Positions 8,614-17,656 of a DNA stretch of 50,336 nucleotides are shown here, in pieces (within the stretch, counting starts at the first letter, position 1; each line of letters begins with the position of its first letter). The DNA is taken from positions 1 through 50,336 of the forward strand of contig JAPLNX010000526.1 of NCBI GenBank assembly GCA_026400935.1, written 5' to 3'. This DNA is from Planctomycetia bacterium (GTDB taxonomy: Bacteria; Planctomycetota; Planctomycetia; Planctomycetales; Planctomycetaceae). The position numbers and the translations under genes are program-made. The notes under the pieces were generated by a model. That model had not been told where the DNA came from, did not search any database, and saw only the letters and a program-made list of their open reading frames with translations.

Positions 8614-9212
8614 AACTTGGTGAGAGAGGTTCCGTTCAACTTCATGACCACCTCTTCGCAAACTGGACACACCGCATCGACTGATGCCATGTCTGTCGTA
8701 GTGTTTGCAGGGAGGTTGAATCCGTTGGATGAAATCCAGCACGATCAGCCTCGTGTCCAACTCATCAGCCATTGCCGCGATGTTGTCAGGTACAACGACG
8801 GTCGTGCAATCGGCAGCAGGCCATAAACGTATGCGAGTCTCGCATCAATGCGTTCCGTGTACTTTTCCGTTAGTCGGCGATAACAGATCCTCTTGAAGTT
8901 CATCCCCGACAGCCGGGCCAGTTGGCAATCTAGTAACACACCCGGCGGTGTTTCGATCTTGCAAACGAACACCCTCAGAATCGGCGTCAGTCGCACCGAA
9001 TGCAGCAAGCTGTGTGCAACTCCAGAAATCTGAGGATGACATCTAATATCAATCGTCAGCCATGAATTCGGTTCATTGGCAGCTCCGAATATCATGTGAC
9101 GATGGCGCCCAGCTTCTGTGAGGTTCGGCCACTCCATAAGTTGGATTGTCGGATTACTTGCTTCCGTGCGACTCACCCATAACAAATGATCGACTTCGAA
9201 TACTGAGATCAC
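8614..9212 (-). pseudogene. Remnant of a DnaB/RecA-fold ATPase gene
   Basis: On the minus strand one frame (9212 to about 8800) reads ETPPGVLLDCQLARLSG, then YRRLTEKYTERIDARLA. A second frame (about 8805 to 8690) continues with PDNIAAMADELDTRLIVLDF and then IQRIQPP. Together these resemble the core of DnaB-type helicases: the S-EM segment, the RLT-D segment and the Walker B strand LIVIDYLQ. No P-loop is visible and the parts lie in different frames, so the gene appears dead. The assignment rests on weak motif resemblance only. If it is wrong, the 155-codon frame at 8745-9212 is an unrecognised small gene. Confidence 0.4.
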
Positions 9213-9235
9213 GCGAGATGAAAGAAGTTTGACTT

Positions 9236-12200
9236 ATGCGTCTGTGTTTTATGAACGGCTTTGTTGGCACTGTTGTGATGTTGATCGCTCAATCTGCCGT
9301 GGGGGCTGATGAGCCGGTGAAGCCGATTCGGGCGTTGTTGGTGACGGGGGGGTGCTGTCACGACTACGCCAAGCAGAAGGTCATCCTCAGCGAAGGGGTT
9401 TCCGATCGAGCGAATGTCGAATGGCACATCGTGCAACAAGGCGGGAGCGCGACGAACTCGAAGATCCCGCTCTACGAAAACCCCGATTGGGCGAAGGGCT
9501 TTGACGTCATCGTTCACAACGAGTGTTTCGCCGAAATCAAAGAGCCGGAGTGGACGAAGCGAGTGCTCAAGCCGCACAAGGAAGGTCTGCCGGCAATCGT
9601 CATTCATTGTTCGATGCACTGCTACCGCGACGGGACCGACGAGTGGTTCAAGTTTCTCGGCGTGACGTCACACGGGCACGGCAGTCATTACGCGTTCGAC
9701 GTCGTTCCGGTCGAAGCGAACAAATCGCATCCGATCTTGAAGAATTTCGGCGACAAGTGGCGCACGCCGAACGGCGAGCTGTATCTCATCACCAAGCTGT
9801 GGGACACCGCGACTCCGCTGGCTCAGGCGATGAGCACGCAGACGAAAAAGATGGAGACCTGCGTTTGGACCAATGAGTACGGCGAGAAGAAGACTCGCGT
9901 CTTCGGCACGACGATCGGACATTACAACGAAGAGTTTGAAGACCCGGTCTTCCTCGATTACGTCACGCGCGGATTGCTCTGGTCGGTCGGCAAGCTCGAT
10001 GACCCACGCTATTCAAAACCGTTGAAGCGAACCGTCAAGAAAGTTCTGGTCCCCGTGAATCTGGCGAAGGGGAAACCGGCAACGGCGTCTGCATCGCAGG
10101 ACGGACATCCGCCGGAACATGCGGTGGACGGCAAAGGTGATTCGCGCTGGTGCTCGCCCAACGGTGAGCCGGGGCAGTGGTGGCAAGTCGATTTGGAACA
10201 GCCGCAAGACCTCACCGGCTGCGAGATCACTTGGGAAACGGACAACACGCATTACCGCTACAAGGTCGAAGGCTCGACCGATGCGAAATCTTGGAAGATG
10301 TTGTCCGATCAGACAAAGGGGGAACTCGCCGATCAAACGCAGACGCTGAAATTCGACGCGCCGGGCACTCGCTTCCTGCGAGTCAGTATCACCGGACTCG
10401 AAGCGGGCAAGTGGGGAAGTTTTTTCGAGTTTGAAGCACACGGCAAACAGATGATCGAGAAAACGATCTCTCCTGCCACCGGACTCTTGAAAGCGTCGAA
10501 GGATGCGGCGTTGAGCGGTGTGAAAGTTCCCGCCGGATGGAAAGCGACGCTGTTCGCCGCCCCGCCGAATGTGACGTATCCGACTTGCCTCGCCGCCGCA
10601 CCGACCGGCGAAATGTTTGTCGGCGTTGATGAGAACGGCTCAATCGATTCGAAGCCGGAACGAGGTCGCATCGTTCGCTGCATCGACACGGATAACGACG
10701 GCAAAGCGGATCAATTCACGACCTTTGCGAAGGTCGATAGCCCGCGCGGTTTATTTGTTGATCTCAAACCCCACCGAGCTCGCCTCGGTGGAAACGGGCC
10801 TTTGCACAACGGCGATCATGCGACGGCGAAAGAGACTGCGAACAACAAAGGCGACGTAGTGCAGAAGCCCGATAACCACCGAGGCGAGCTCGGTGGGGTC
10901 ATGGTTCCGGTGAGTGTCTACTGCCTCGCGCCGCCGAACCTTTCGGTGTTTCATGACGACAACGGCGACGGTGTTTCTGATAGGAACGAAACGCTCGTTG
11001 AAGGGATCGGCTTCGATCTCAAGTTTCGCGGAGCGGATCACACGACGAACGGCATTCAGATGGGAATCGACGGCTGGATTTACATCGCAGTCGGTGATTA
11101 CGGCTTCATCAAAGCGGTCGGCACCGACAAGAAAGAAGTGCAACTGCGCGGCGGCGGGATTGCTCGAGTGCGGCCCGACGGGACTGAATTAGAAATTGTT
11201 TCGCGCGGACAGCGCAACATCTATGACGTGGCGGTCAGCCCGTACCTTGATCTCTTTACGCGCGACAATACGAACGATGGTGGCGGCTGGAACGTGCGAC
11301 TCAGTCACGTCATTCCCGGAGCCCAGATCGGTTATCCGTCGCTGTTCGTGAACTTCCCTGATGAGATCGTGCAACCGCTGGCCGACTACGGCGGGGGCTC
11401 GCCGTGCGGTTCGTTGTTCGTGGACGAGGGGCTGCACAACGAGCCGTTCGGTCATTCGCTTTACACCTGCGACTGGGGTCGCAGCGTCGTCTATCGGCAC
11501 CCGCTGACTCAAAAAGGTGCGGGATTCGAGGCGGATCAGCAACCGTTCGTCGAAGTCCCGCGACCGACCGACATGGACATCGACGGCAGCGGTCGCTTCT
11601 ACATTTCGACGTGGAAAGACGGCGGCTTTACTTTCTCACGCCCCGATGTCGGCTACGTCGTGCAAGTGACCGACCCCTCGGTCGAGGCCCCAACGTTCCC
11701 CGATCTCACTGCCGCGAGCGATGAGAAACTCGTCGAGCACATCGCGTCGCGAAGTCACGTGCTGCGTCTGCACGCCCAAAGAGAATTGCTGCGGCGTTAT
11801 CCCGTGGGGCACGTTTCCAACGTGCCCGAAAAACAGAAACACGTTGAAAACGTGCTCCACAAACTCGAACAACTCGCAGCCTCAGACAAGCCACAACCCG
11901 CGCGAGTCGCCGCAATCTTCACGCTCAAACAATTGCTCGGTAACAAAGCGGTCGAGCCACTGGTGCGATTGAGCAAACTCCCGGAATTACGTGAGTCCGC
12001 GCTCAAAGCGCTCGCCGACCGAGTCCCTCAAAACAACAATGTGCCGACCGAACCGTTCATCGCGGCGCTCGACGATTCGATGACGCGAGTTCGATTGCAA
12101 GCGGTCATCGGCTTGGGCCGCATTGGCAATGCGAACGCCGCCGACAAACTGGCCGCGCGATTGCTCGAAACCGATCCGCTCGTCGTTCATGCGACCGTGA

Positions 12201-13741
12201 AATCGCTGGTCGATCTAAATGCGTCCGCCGCTGTCCTCGCCGCGATTGATTCGACGAAGCCCGAACTGGCCGCACGCGGTGGGCTGGTGTTGCAGGCGAT
12301 ACACGAGAAGTCGGTCGTCGAAGGCGTCCTGGCGAAACTCGAACAAGCGAAGACCGACGAGCAACGCCGCCCGTTTCTCACGACGCTCGCACGATTGCAC
12401 ACGCGGGAAGCGGACTGGGACGGCAAGTGGTGGACGACTCGGCCCGATACCAGCGGGCCGTACTACAAACCGGAAACTTGGTCCGAGAGCGATCGCATCG
12501 CAGCCGTATTGCGAGCGGAATTGCTCAAGGCTAACAAGACCGAGCAACGGTGGTTGCTGACCGAATTGCGGCGTCACAAGGTGACTCTGCCGGAAGCGGC
12601 GGAGTTAATCCTACATCTCGCGGCGGACGATGCCGCACTTCGCCCCGCGGCGCTCGATGTGATTGCCTCACGTCCGGCTGATGCGGCGATGTTGCCGCTG
12701 CTTCGATCGGTTGCCGAAGCGTCGAAAGACACGCTGCCGCTGCGAGCGAAAGCCGTCCGTTTGCTGCAACGAGTCGGCAGTCCCGAAGCAACCGAAGTCG
12801 CGTTCCGCGTTCACGCCGAATGGGCCGACGACAATTCCTCGAACGATGTCATCGCCGTCCGCGACGAATTCCTGAAAGACAACCGACATGCCGAGCGTGT
12901 TGCCGCGCTGATCAAGCTGGCCGTCGATCCGGCTCTTGCCGCGGGCGGAACAGCGAAGACGTCACCAGCCGGAAAGCGACGTGATGCGGTTGATGTCGTC
13001 TCGGAACTCGCCTTCGCGACGTTGTTGCATCTGAGCCAGAACAGCGGCGTTTCCAAAGAGGCTCGCGAACTCGCGTCGAAAACCGTCGAGGCCGCGTGGC
13101 AGAAGGAGGCGACGACGATCCGCCTGCTGCGAGCGGTCGGACTCGCGCGCTTCGAAACGTATGAGCTGCAAGTCCGCGCGCATCTGGCCGACCAGCGCGA
13201 TGCCGTCAAACAGGCGGCGACATTCGCCGCCGATCAACTCGGCCTCGACAAGAACCCGGACCCGCATCGCGTCGTCATCGGCAAGCTGCCGTTCGAGCAA
13301 GTCGTCGCCGACGCCGTGAAGGCGAAAGGGGACGCGAACCTCGGCCGCAAGCTGTTCCTCAAACAAGGCTGCGTCGCCTGTCACACCGTCAGCAAAGACG
13401 AACCGCTCAAAGGCCCGCTGCTGCAAGACATCACCAAGCGATACAAACGCGACGAGTTGGTCGAGTCGATCCTCAAGCCGAGTGCGAAAATCGCTCAGGG
13501 CTTCGAGTCACAATACTTCGTGCTCGACAGCGGCAAGGTTCTGGAAGGTTTCGTCGTCCGCGAATCGGGAGACGACATCGAACTCCGCAACGCGGCGGGG
13601 ATCGTCAGCGTGATCACCGTCAAAGAGATCGACGAACGAGGCAAACGAACTATTTCGATCATGCCGGTGGAGTTGGTCAGTAAGTTGACTCCAGCGGAAC
13701 TCGCGGGCCTGCTGGCGTATTTGGAATCTCTGGCAAAATAG
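9236..13741 (+). CDS. ThuA / discoidin / PVC-type dehydrogenase / HEAT / cytochrome c fusion protein
   Basis: 1501-residue exported protein. A signal peptide is visible (GTVVMLIAQSAVGA, cleavage near residue 24). Domains in order are: a ThuA-like trehalose-utilisation fold (about 31-260); an F5/8 type C discoidin domain (about 270-405, NLAKGKPATASAS onward); the planctomycete membrane-bound dehydrogenase-like propeller (about 430-800, including YCLAPPNLSVFHDDNGDG); HEAT-like repeats (about 830-1330); and a PVC-type heme-binding domain (about 1360-1501) with the heme motif CVACH near residue 1377. Such proteins probably oxidise or process sugars and pass electrons to a periplasmic cytochrome, but the substrate is unknown. 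Two palindromic DNA elements lie inside the frame at 10768 and 11804. The start at 9236 has a weak GAAAGAAG site; ATG at 9251 is possible. Confidence 0.93.
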   Translation: MRLCFMNGFVGTVVMLIAQSAVGADEPVKPIRALLVTGGCCHDYAKQKVILSEGVSDRANVEWHIVQQGGSATNSKIPLYENPDWAKGFDVIVHNECFAEIKEPEWTKRVLKPHKEGLPAIVIHCSMHCYRDGTDEWFKFLGVTSHGHGSHYAFDVVPVEANKSHPILKNFGDKWRTPNGELYLITKLWDTATPLAQAMSTQTKKMETCVWTNEYGEKKTRVFGTTIGHYNEEFEDPVFLDYVTRGLLWSVGKLDDPRYSKPLKRTVKKVLVPVNLAKGKPATASASQDGHPPEHAVDGKGDSRWCSPNGEPGQWWQVDLEQPQDLTGCEITWETDNTHYRYKVEGSTDAKSWKMLSDQTKGELADQTQTLKFDAPGTRFLRVSITGLEAGKWGSFFEFEAHGKQMIEKTISPATGLLKASKDAALSGVKVPAGWKATLFAAPPNVTYPTCLAAAPTGEMFVGVDENGSIDSKPERGRIVRCIDTDNDGKADQFTTFAKVDSPRGLFVDLKPHRARLGGNGPLHNGDHATAKETANNKGDVVQKPDNHRGELGGVMVPVSVYCLAPPNLSVFHDDNGDGVSDRNETLVEGIGFDLKFRGADHTTNGIQMGIDGWIYIAVGDYGFIKAVGTDKKEVQLRGGGIARVRPDGTELEIVSRGQRNIYDVAVSPYLDLFTRDNTNDGGGWNVRLSHVIPGAQIGYPSLFVNFPDEIVQPLADYGGGSPCGSLFVDEGLHNEPFGHSLYTCDWGRSVVYRHPLTQKGAGFEADQQPFVEVPRPTDMDIDGSGRFYISTWKDGGFTFSRPDVGYVVQVTDPSVEAPTFPDLTAASDEKLVEHIASRSHVLRLHAQRELLRRYPVGHVSNVPEKQKHVENVLHKLEQLAASDKPQPARVAAIFTLKQLLGNKAVEPLVRLSKLPELRESALKALADRVPQNNNVPTEPFIAALDDSMTRVRLQAVIGLGRIGNANAADKLAARLLETDPLVVHATVKSLVDLNASAAVLAAIDSTKPELAARGGLVLQAIHEKSVVEGVLAKLEQAKTDEQRRPFLTTLARLHTREADWDGKWWTTRPDTSGPYYKPETWSESDRIAAVLRAELLKANKTEQRWLLTELRRHKVTLPEAAELILHLAADDAALRPAALDVIASRPADAAMLPLLRSVAEASKDTLPLRAKAVRLLQRVGSPEATEVAFRVHAEWADDNSSNDVIAVRDEFLKDNRHAERVAALIKLAVDPALAAGGTAKTSPAGKRRDAVDVVSELAFATLLHLSQNSGVSKEARELASKTVEAAWQKEATTIRLLRAVGLARFETYELQVRAHLADQRDAVKQAATFAADQLGLDKNPDPHRVVIGKLPFEQVVADAVKAKGDANLGRKLFLKQGCVACHTVSKDEPLKGPLLQDITKRYKRDELVESILKPSAKIAQGFESQYFVLDSGKVLEGFVVRESGDDIELRNAAGIVSVITVKEIDERGKRTISIMPVELVSKLTPAELAGLLAYLESLAK
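10768..10899. repeat. Palindromic element, family A copy 3, inside a reading frame
   Basis: 132-bp element, exactly 44 codons. Its outer ends are perfect inverses of each other (ACCCCACCGAGCTCGCCTCG and its complement). The inner arm CGTAGTGCAGAAGCCCG pairs imperfectly with CGGGCCTTTGCACAACG. It is translated within the propeller domain of the 1501-residue protein, between GLFVD and VSVYCLAPPNLS, segments that are normally nearly adjacent in this family. It therefore looks like an insertion that kept the frame. Confidence 0.88.
11804..11860. repeat. Palindromic element, family C, inside a reading frame
   Basis: 57-bp inverted repeat, exactly 19 codons, with 21-base arms that differ at two positions (left arm begins GTGGGGCACGTTTCC). 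It is translated as VGHVSNVPEKQKHVENVLH at the start of the HEAT-like region of the 1501-residue protein. Its sequence is unrelated to family A. Confidence 0.8.
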
Positions 13742-13775
13742 TCGGAAAACGCGATCATCCATCGCAGCGTTATTC

Positions 13776-13848
13776 GTGAGTGAACGGCAAGGCGCAAGCC
13801 GCCGGTCTTGCCTGGATTCCGACCGGCGGCTTGCGCCTTGCCGCTCAC
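13776..13848. repeat. Long hairpin element after the 1501-residue protein gene
   Basis: A 23-base arm beginning CGGCAAGGCGCAAGCC is repeated perfectly in inverse after 13 bases (TTGCCTGGATTCC). It is flanked by a further GTGAG/CTCAC pair. It starts 35 bases past the stop at 13741 and could act as a transcription terminator or mRNA end. It has no T-run and looks like a dispersed repeat. Confidence 0.8.
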
Positions 13849-13915
13849 AGGACTGGTAAAGTAAGTACCGTTGGGCTGACGTCATCCGGCTCACTTGATT
13901 TCTTGAGGTCGCTTA

Positions 13916-15094
13916 ATGCCACTGTTTACTGACAATTCAAAAACAGACAATGCACCGTCGGTAGCGGTATGGACGCCGTCGGGACGTGGTGCTGTAGCGA
14001 CGGTTCGAGTTGTTGGGCGATTCAGTGAACGATGCAACGAACTGTTTCGTGCTGCCAATCGTCGAGCGTTGAACGATCTACCACTGGAGCGGCTTTGCTT
14101 CGGACAATGGGGCAACGAGCCAGTCGAAGATGTCGTGCTCTGTCGAGACAGTGAAGATTCGTTTGAAGTCCATTGTCACGGCGGACACGCAGCAGTGCAG
14201 CGCATTGTCAGTGATCTTACGAGAGCTGGGTGTGAACGTGTTGATTGGCCAATGCAGTGGCAATTGGCGAACGAGGCGAGCACGCATGTTGGTTTTGAGC
14301 GAGAAATCGCCGAAGCTCTATCTCAGGCGACGACAGCGCGAACAGCCGCTTGGATCGTCGGACAAGCGGGGCGGCTGCAAGAGACGATCACCAAGCTGCA
14401 TGATCTCATCGCGTTTGGCAAATGGGACGAGTTGCATGCGTCATTGGACAGCATTCTGCGTTGGTCACGATTCGGGCGACATCTCACCCTGCCTTGGTCG
14501 GTCGTGTTGGCCGGGCGGCCGAACGTTGGGAAATCGAGCTTGATCAATGCGCTCGTCGGATACGAACGCTCGATCGTTTTCGATCACCCAGGGACGACTC
14601 GCGATGTCGTGACCGTGGAGACTGTCTTCGATGGGTGGCCAATTCGTTTGAGCGATACAGCGGGTCAACGTGGATCGATGGATGAACTCGAGTCGTCGGG
14701 AATCGCGCGGGCTCGCGAAGCGTTGTCGGTTGCGGACTGTCCCGTGCTGGTGATCGACGTGAGCCAGCCACCACAGTCGGACGATTTTCAATTGTTACAA
14801 GAGTGGCCGCAGGCCCTAATCGTCGCTCACAAAACGGACTTGCCGGATCGCTGGTTAGGTCAACTGCCGTCGGATTCGATTCACGTCTCGTCCTTGCAGC
14901 GAACTGGGCTTTCCGAACTGTCGAACGAAATTGTGCGGCGACTAATTCACGAACTTCCGCCGATCGAAGCGGTTATCCCATTAACTGACCGTGAGCATCA
15001 GAGATTTTTGGCTTTACGTGAATCGGTTCTCACTGCATCGAACCGCGACAACCTCGCCGTTACACTGGCCCCGTTTGTCCAAAGTCATTTTTGA
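13916..15094 (+). CDS. MnmE/TrmE-like GTPase, short form lacking the C-terminal Cys motif
   Basis: 392-residue GTPase related to MnmE, which with MnmG modifies the wobble uridine of tRNAs. The N-terminal folate-binding-type domain is recognisable but divergent ([19 protein letters not shown], 17-34; [15 protein letters not shown], 83-97). The inserted G domain carries G1 GRPNVGKSS (200-208), TTRD (227-230), DTAG (247-250), and HKTD (305-308) where NKxD is usual. MnmE is normally about 450 residues and ends in a conserved C-x-G-K. This protein stops about 45 residues earlier and has no such cysteine. It starts at an ATG with TGAGG 7 bases upstream and lies 25 bases before purA. It could be a divergent MnmE or a paralogue with another role. 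Confidence 0.82.
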   Translation: MPLFTDNSKTDNAPSVAVWTPSGRGAVATVRVVGRFSERCNELFRAANRRALNDLPLERLCFGQWGNEPVEDVVLCRDSEDSFEVHCHGGHAAVQRIVSDLTRAGCERVDWPMQWQLANEASTHVGFEREIAEALSQATTARTAAWIVGQAGRLQETITKLHDLIAFGKWDELHASLDSILRWSRFGRHLTLPWSVVLAGRPNVGKSSLINALVGYERSIVFDHPGTTRDVVTVETVFDGWPIRLSDTAGQRGSMDELESSGIARAREALSVADCPVLVIDVSQPPQSDDFQLLQEWPQALIVAHKTDLPDRWLGQLPSDSIHVSSLQRTGLSELSNEIVRRLIHELPPIEAVIPLTDREHQRFLALRESVLTASNRDNLAVTLAPFVQSHF

Positions 15095-15119
15095 TTCGAT
15101 CGCATTGAGGAACAGCACC

Positions 15120-16403
15120 GTGTCGGCAACAGCAGTCGTTGGTTTGCAGTGGGGAGATGAAGCGAAAGGGAAGATCGTTGATCTGCTCACTTCGGAGCAT
15201 GACATCGTCGTTCGCTACCAAGGAGGTAACAACGCCGGTCATACCGTCAAATTTGATGGCGAAACCTACAAACTTTCCTTGATGCCCGCTGGAATTTTGC
15301 GAGATCACATTGTCTCGGTTGTGGCGACTGGTGTAGTCATCAACCCGAAGGCCTTTCTGTCGGAACTGGATGGCATCGTCACTCGCCGAGGACCAGTCTC
15401 TCCGGAGCGGTTGCGGATCAGTGATCGGGCTCACGTCATTTTCCCGTATCACTTGGCCGAAGAAGCGGTGCTCGAAAACAGCCGCAAGACCGAAGCCATC
15501 GGTACCACAATGCGTGGAATCGGCACGTGCTACCGCGAAAAAGCAGGACGCGCTCACGCGATTCGAGTCGGCGATCTGCTGTATCCGGATTTGTTGCGAC
15601 GACGCCTGCATGAGATCGTCGCCTACAAGAATCAGATGCTGGCAGCGCTCGACCCGAATTTCCAGCCGTTCAATGCAGATGCGATTTTCGCCGAGTACTC
15701 CGCTTATACCGAGCGATTGAAACCATATATCTGCGACACAACAGCGTTCCTGCACCATGCGATTTCTGCCAAGAAGCGTTTGTTGTTTGAGGGTGCTCAA
15801 GGGAGCTTGCTCGATTTAGACCACGGGACATTCCCTTATGTGACTTCTTCGAGCAGTTCTGGTTGCGGCATTCACAGCGGTAGCGGTGTGCCGGAACGGA
15901 CGATCTCGCGAATGATCGGCATCGTTAAAGCGTATACGACTCGTGTCGGCGGCGGCCCGTTTCCAACGGAGTTGACCTGCGCGATAGGACAACGCATTCG
16001 CGACGTCGGTCACGAATATGGCACGGTGACGGGACGTCCTCGACGCTGCGGTTGGTTTGATGCGGTCGTTGCGGGTTACGGAGCACGCATCAGCGGAGTC
16101 GATTGCCTCTCGGTCATGCTGCTCGACGTTCTCAGTGGGCTAGACGAATTGAAGATTTGCGAGGCGTATGAACTTGACGGAGAGCGGACGACCGATTTTC
16201 CGAGCCATGTCGAGAAGTTGGCTCAGGTCAAACCAATCTTCCGCACGCTTCCTGGTTGGACGGCCGATATCACGCAAGTCCGCAAGCTAGCCGACTTGCC
16301 GCCGAATGCTCGCCGTTATATCGACACGATTGCGGAGTTATTGCAGACCCGCGTTGAGATCGTTTCTGTCGGCCCTGATCGCGAGCAGACGATCCTGTCG
16401 TGA
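15120..16403 (+). CDS. purA: Adenylosuccinate synthetase
   Basis: 427-residue cytoplasmic enzyme that joins IMP and aspartate with GTP hydrolysis, the first committed step to AMP. Length is normal for the family (about 430). Key motifs: QWGDEAKGK near the N-terminus (QWGDEGKGK in most bacteria), [51 protein letters not shown] and [15 protein letters not shown]. The GTG at 15120 was chosen as start because similarity begins there and GAGG lies 9 bases upstream. The frame is open further upstream to 14991 but that part overlaps the GTPase gene. It is probably transcribed with that gene. Confidence 0.96.
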   Translation: MSATAVVGLQWGDEAKGKIVDLLTSEHDIVVRYQGGNNAGHTVKFDGETYKLSLMPAGILRDHIVSVVATGVVINPKAFLSELDGIVTRRGPVSPERLRISDRAHVIFPYHLAEEAVLENSRKTEAIGTTMRGIGTCYREKAGRAHAIRVGDLLYPDLLRRRLHEIVAYKNQMLAALDPNFQPFNADAIFAEYSAYTERLKPYICDTTAFLHHAISAKKRLLFEGAQGSLLDLDHGTFPYVTSSSSSGCGIHSGSGVPERTISRMIGIVKAYTTRVGGGPFPTELTCAIGQRIRDVGHEYGTVTGRPRRCGWFDAVVAGYGARISGVDCLSVMLLDVLSGLDELKICEAYELDGERTTDFPSHVEKLAQVKPIFRTLPGWTADITQVRKLADLPPNARRYIDTIAELLQTRVEIVSVGPDREQTILS

Positions 16404-16420
16404 GTCCCGCTTGATCCAAC

Positions 16421-16452
16421 CAACCCCACTGAGTTTGTCTCGGTGGGGGTTG
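16421..16452. terminator. Hairpin after purA, partial family A end
   Basis: Imperfect hairpin CAACCCCACTGAG / CTCGGTGGGGGTTG around TTTGT, 18 bases past the purA stop. It lacks a T-run, so termination is only possible. The sequence matches the terminal mini-hairpin of the family A repeats and may be a relic of one. Confidence 0.5.
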
Positions 16453-16473
16453 TAAGCATTGCTTGGTCAAAGA

Positions 16474-16707
16474 CTATCCCGACCATGAAATTGGGCGGAT
16501 GACGCCGCTCGCCAACAACGAGCCAAACGTGATGCCGCAGAGACACACGAATGCAACGATCGCACGCGCTTTCGCTTCACCGAAGTAGCCAATCAAGCGT
16601 TGCCCCTTGCTCGTATGAGCCAGTAGCCAGTGATGTCGCGTCAGACAGGCAAGGCTGAAAGCCGCGACTCCAAGCCCCATGACGACATGATCGTGCGGAA
16701 ATTGCAT
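16474..16707 (-). CDS. Small membrane protein, unrecognised
   Basis: 77-residue protein with two hydrophobic segments (about 8-24 and 48-70) joined by a basic loop (HTSKGQRLIGYFGEAKARA). It lies seven bases after the stop of the Gly/Met-rich membrane protein gene on the same strand, so the two are likely one operon. No family was recognised. It could be an accessory subunit of whatever its neighbour does. Confidence 0.6.
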   Translation of the reverse strand: MQFPHDHVVMGLGVAAFSLACLTRHHWLLAHTSKGQRLIGYFGEAKARAIVAFVCLCGITFGSLLASGVIRPISWSG

Positions 16708-16714
16708 CGTTGTG

Positions 16715-17512
16715 TCAGTTCTTTTTGTCTTCGGCTGGAGTGGTTGATTCCTTGGTTTCGGAAACGGCTTCTGCCGATTTCACACCGCTCAATCGCTCGC
16801 GCAACGATTTCAAAGCGTTTGCATTCGCCTCGTCAGCAAACGGATTCGCTTCTGGATCAGGTGGGGCACCGCCGCCCATGCCACCACCCATTCCTCCGCC
16901 ACCACCGCGGCGGAACGGAAGACCGATTGCCTCTTGCTGGGCTCGTTGTTTTTCATCCAATAGCGCGAGTAGTTTTTCGTGCTTCGTTTTGGCCTCATCA
17001 TCGGTCAGCTTTTCGATTGCGCTCAGTTCATCAAGTGCCGTCTGCACGGCTTTGGTTTGCTCAGGTGTGAGTGCGATGGCGATATCCCCGGTCAGCAATT
17101 CGAGCTTGCGAACCAACGTAGTGAGTTGGCGTTTCGGCTGCGGTTGGCCCCCCATGCCGCCACCCATCATGCCCATCATTCCGCCCATGCCACCACTACC
17201 GCCGCCCCCCATTCCAGAACCCATGCTTCCGCCACCGCCGGGCATTCCCGCTGCCGGAGCGGCACCATTGGCACCAGGCGAACTGGCCGCTGCGACTGGA
17301 ACCGGTTGGGCTTTCATGACCACTTCGTAACCCATTCCGCGCGCGGTTGCGGCTGACGCTGCAGCACCCAGCAGAATGCCCACGACGCCCGATGTCAGCC
17401 AAATCGCCACATCCTTCTTGGCTCGGTTCTGCTTCATCAGCAACACCAAGACCATGATCGTCGCCAGGCCCAAAGCGAGCACGAAGGCTCCGATTCCGTC
17501 AAAGAGTTCCAT
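16715..17512 (-). CDS. Gly/Met-rich membrane-anchored protein, unrecognised
   Basis: 265-residue protein with two N-terminal membrane helices (about 6-26 and 37-58). A long low-complexity linker follows (about 85-125), rich in Gly and Met, with repeats such as GGMGGMMGMMGGGMGG. Next comes a charged helical domain (about 128-195; LTPEQTKAVQTALDEL resembles the Spy/CpxP-type LTPEQ motif), and then a second GGGMGG tract and an acidic tail. The ATG at 17512 has GGAG 8 bases upstream; a TTG directly before it is also in frame. Methionine-rich linkers may bind metal, but that is a guess. It is possibly a membrane-tethered periplasmic metal- or stress-sensing protein. Confidence 0.75.
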   Translation of the reverse strand: MELFDGIGAFVLALGLATIMVLVLLMKQNRAKKDVAIWLTSGVVGILLGAAASAATARGMGYEVVMKAQPVPVAAASSPGANGAAPAAGMPGGGGSMGSGMGGGGSGGMGGMMGMMGGGMGGQPQPKRQLTTLVRKLELLTGDIAIALTPEQTKAVQTALDELSAIEKLTDDEAKTKHEKLLALLDEKQRAQQEAIGLPFRRGGGGGMGGGMGGGAPPDPEANPFADEANANALKSLRERLSGVKSAEAVSETKESTTPAEDKKN

Positions 17513-17573
17513 CAAATCGGCTCCAGAAAAGAGGGGAGAGCAGAACAGCTAAGTTGTCGCATGACCAATTTTT

Positions 17574-17628
17574 GTAGCCCGGTTTTAAGCCGGGTGTCAG
17601 ATACACCCGGTCTGGAAAATCGGTCTAC
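17574..17628. repeat. Short palindromic repeat upstream of the Gly/Met-rich gene
   Basis: Inverted repeat in which GTAGCCCGGTTTTAAGCC, then GGGTGT, pairs imperfectly with ACACCC, then GGTCTGGAAAATCGGTCTAC. It lies between dapB and the Gly/Met-rich gene, both read leftward, and is probably another dispersed repeat family. Confidence 0.6.
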
Positions 17629-17656
17629 GAAGGCATGATGCCAGTTTGGCTAACAT

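Noticed and set aside
13776-13848. Hairpin as a CRISPR or attenuator unit
   Set aside because: A single inverted repeat with no spacer array and no leader peptide; it fits a dispersed palindromic repeat or terminator.
15120-16403. PurA differences at the P-loop (QWGDEAKGK) and the base-binding TKxD position (MLLD)
   Set aside because: The second position is variable in other bacteria too, and all other catalytic motifs are intact, so I treat the enzyme as ordinary.
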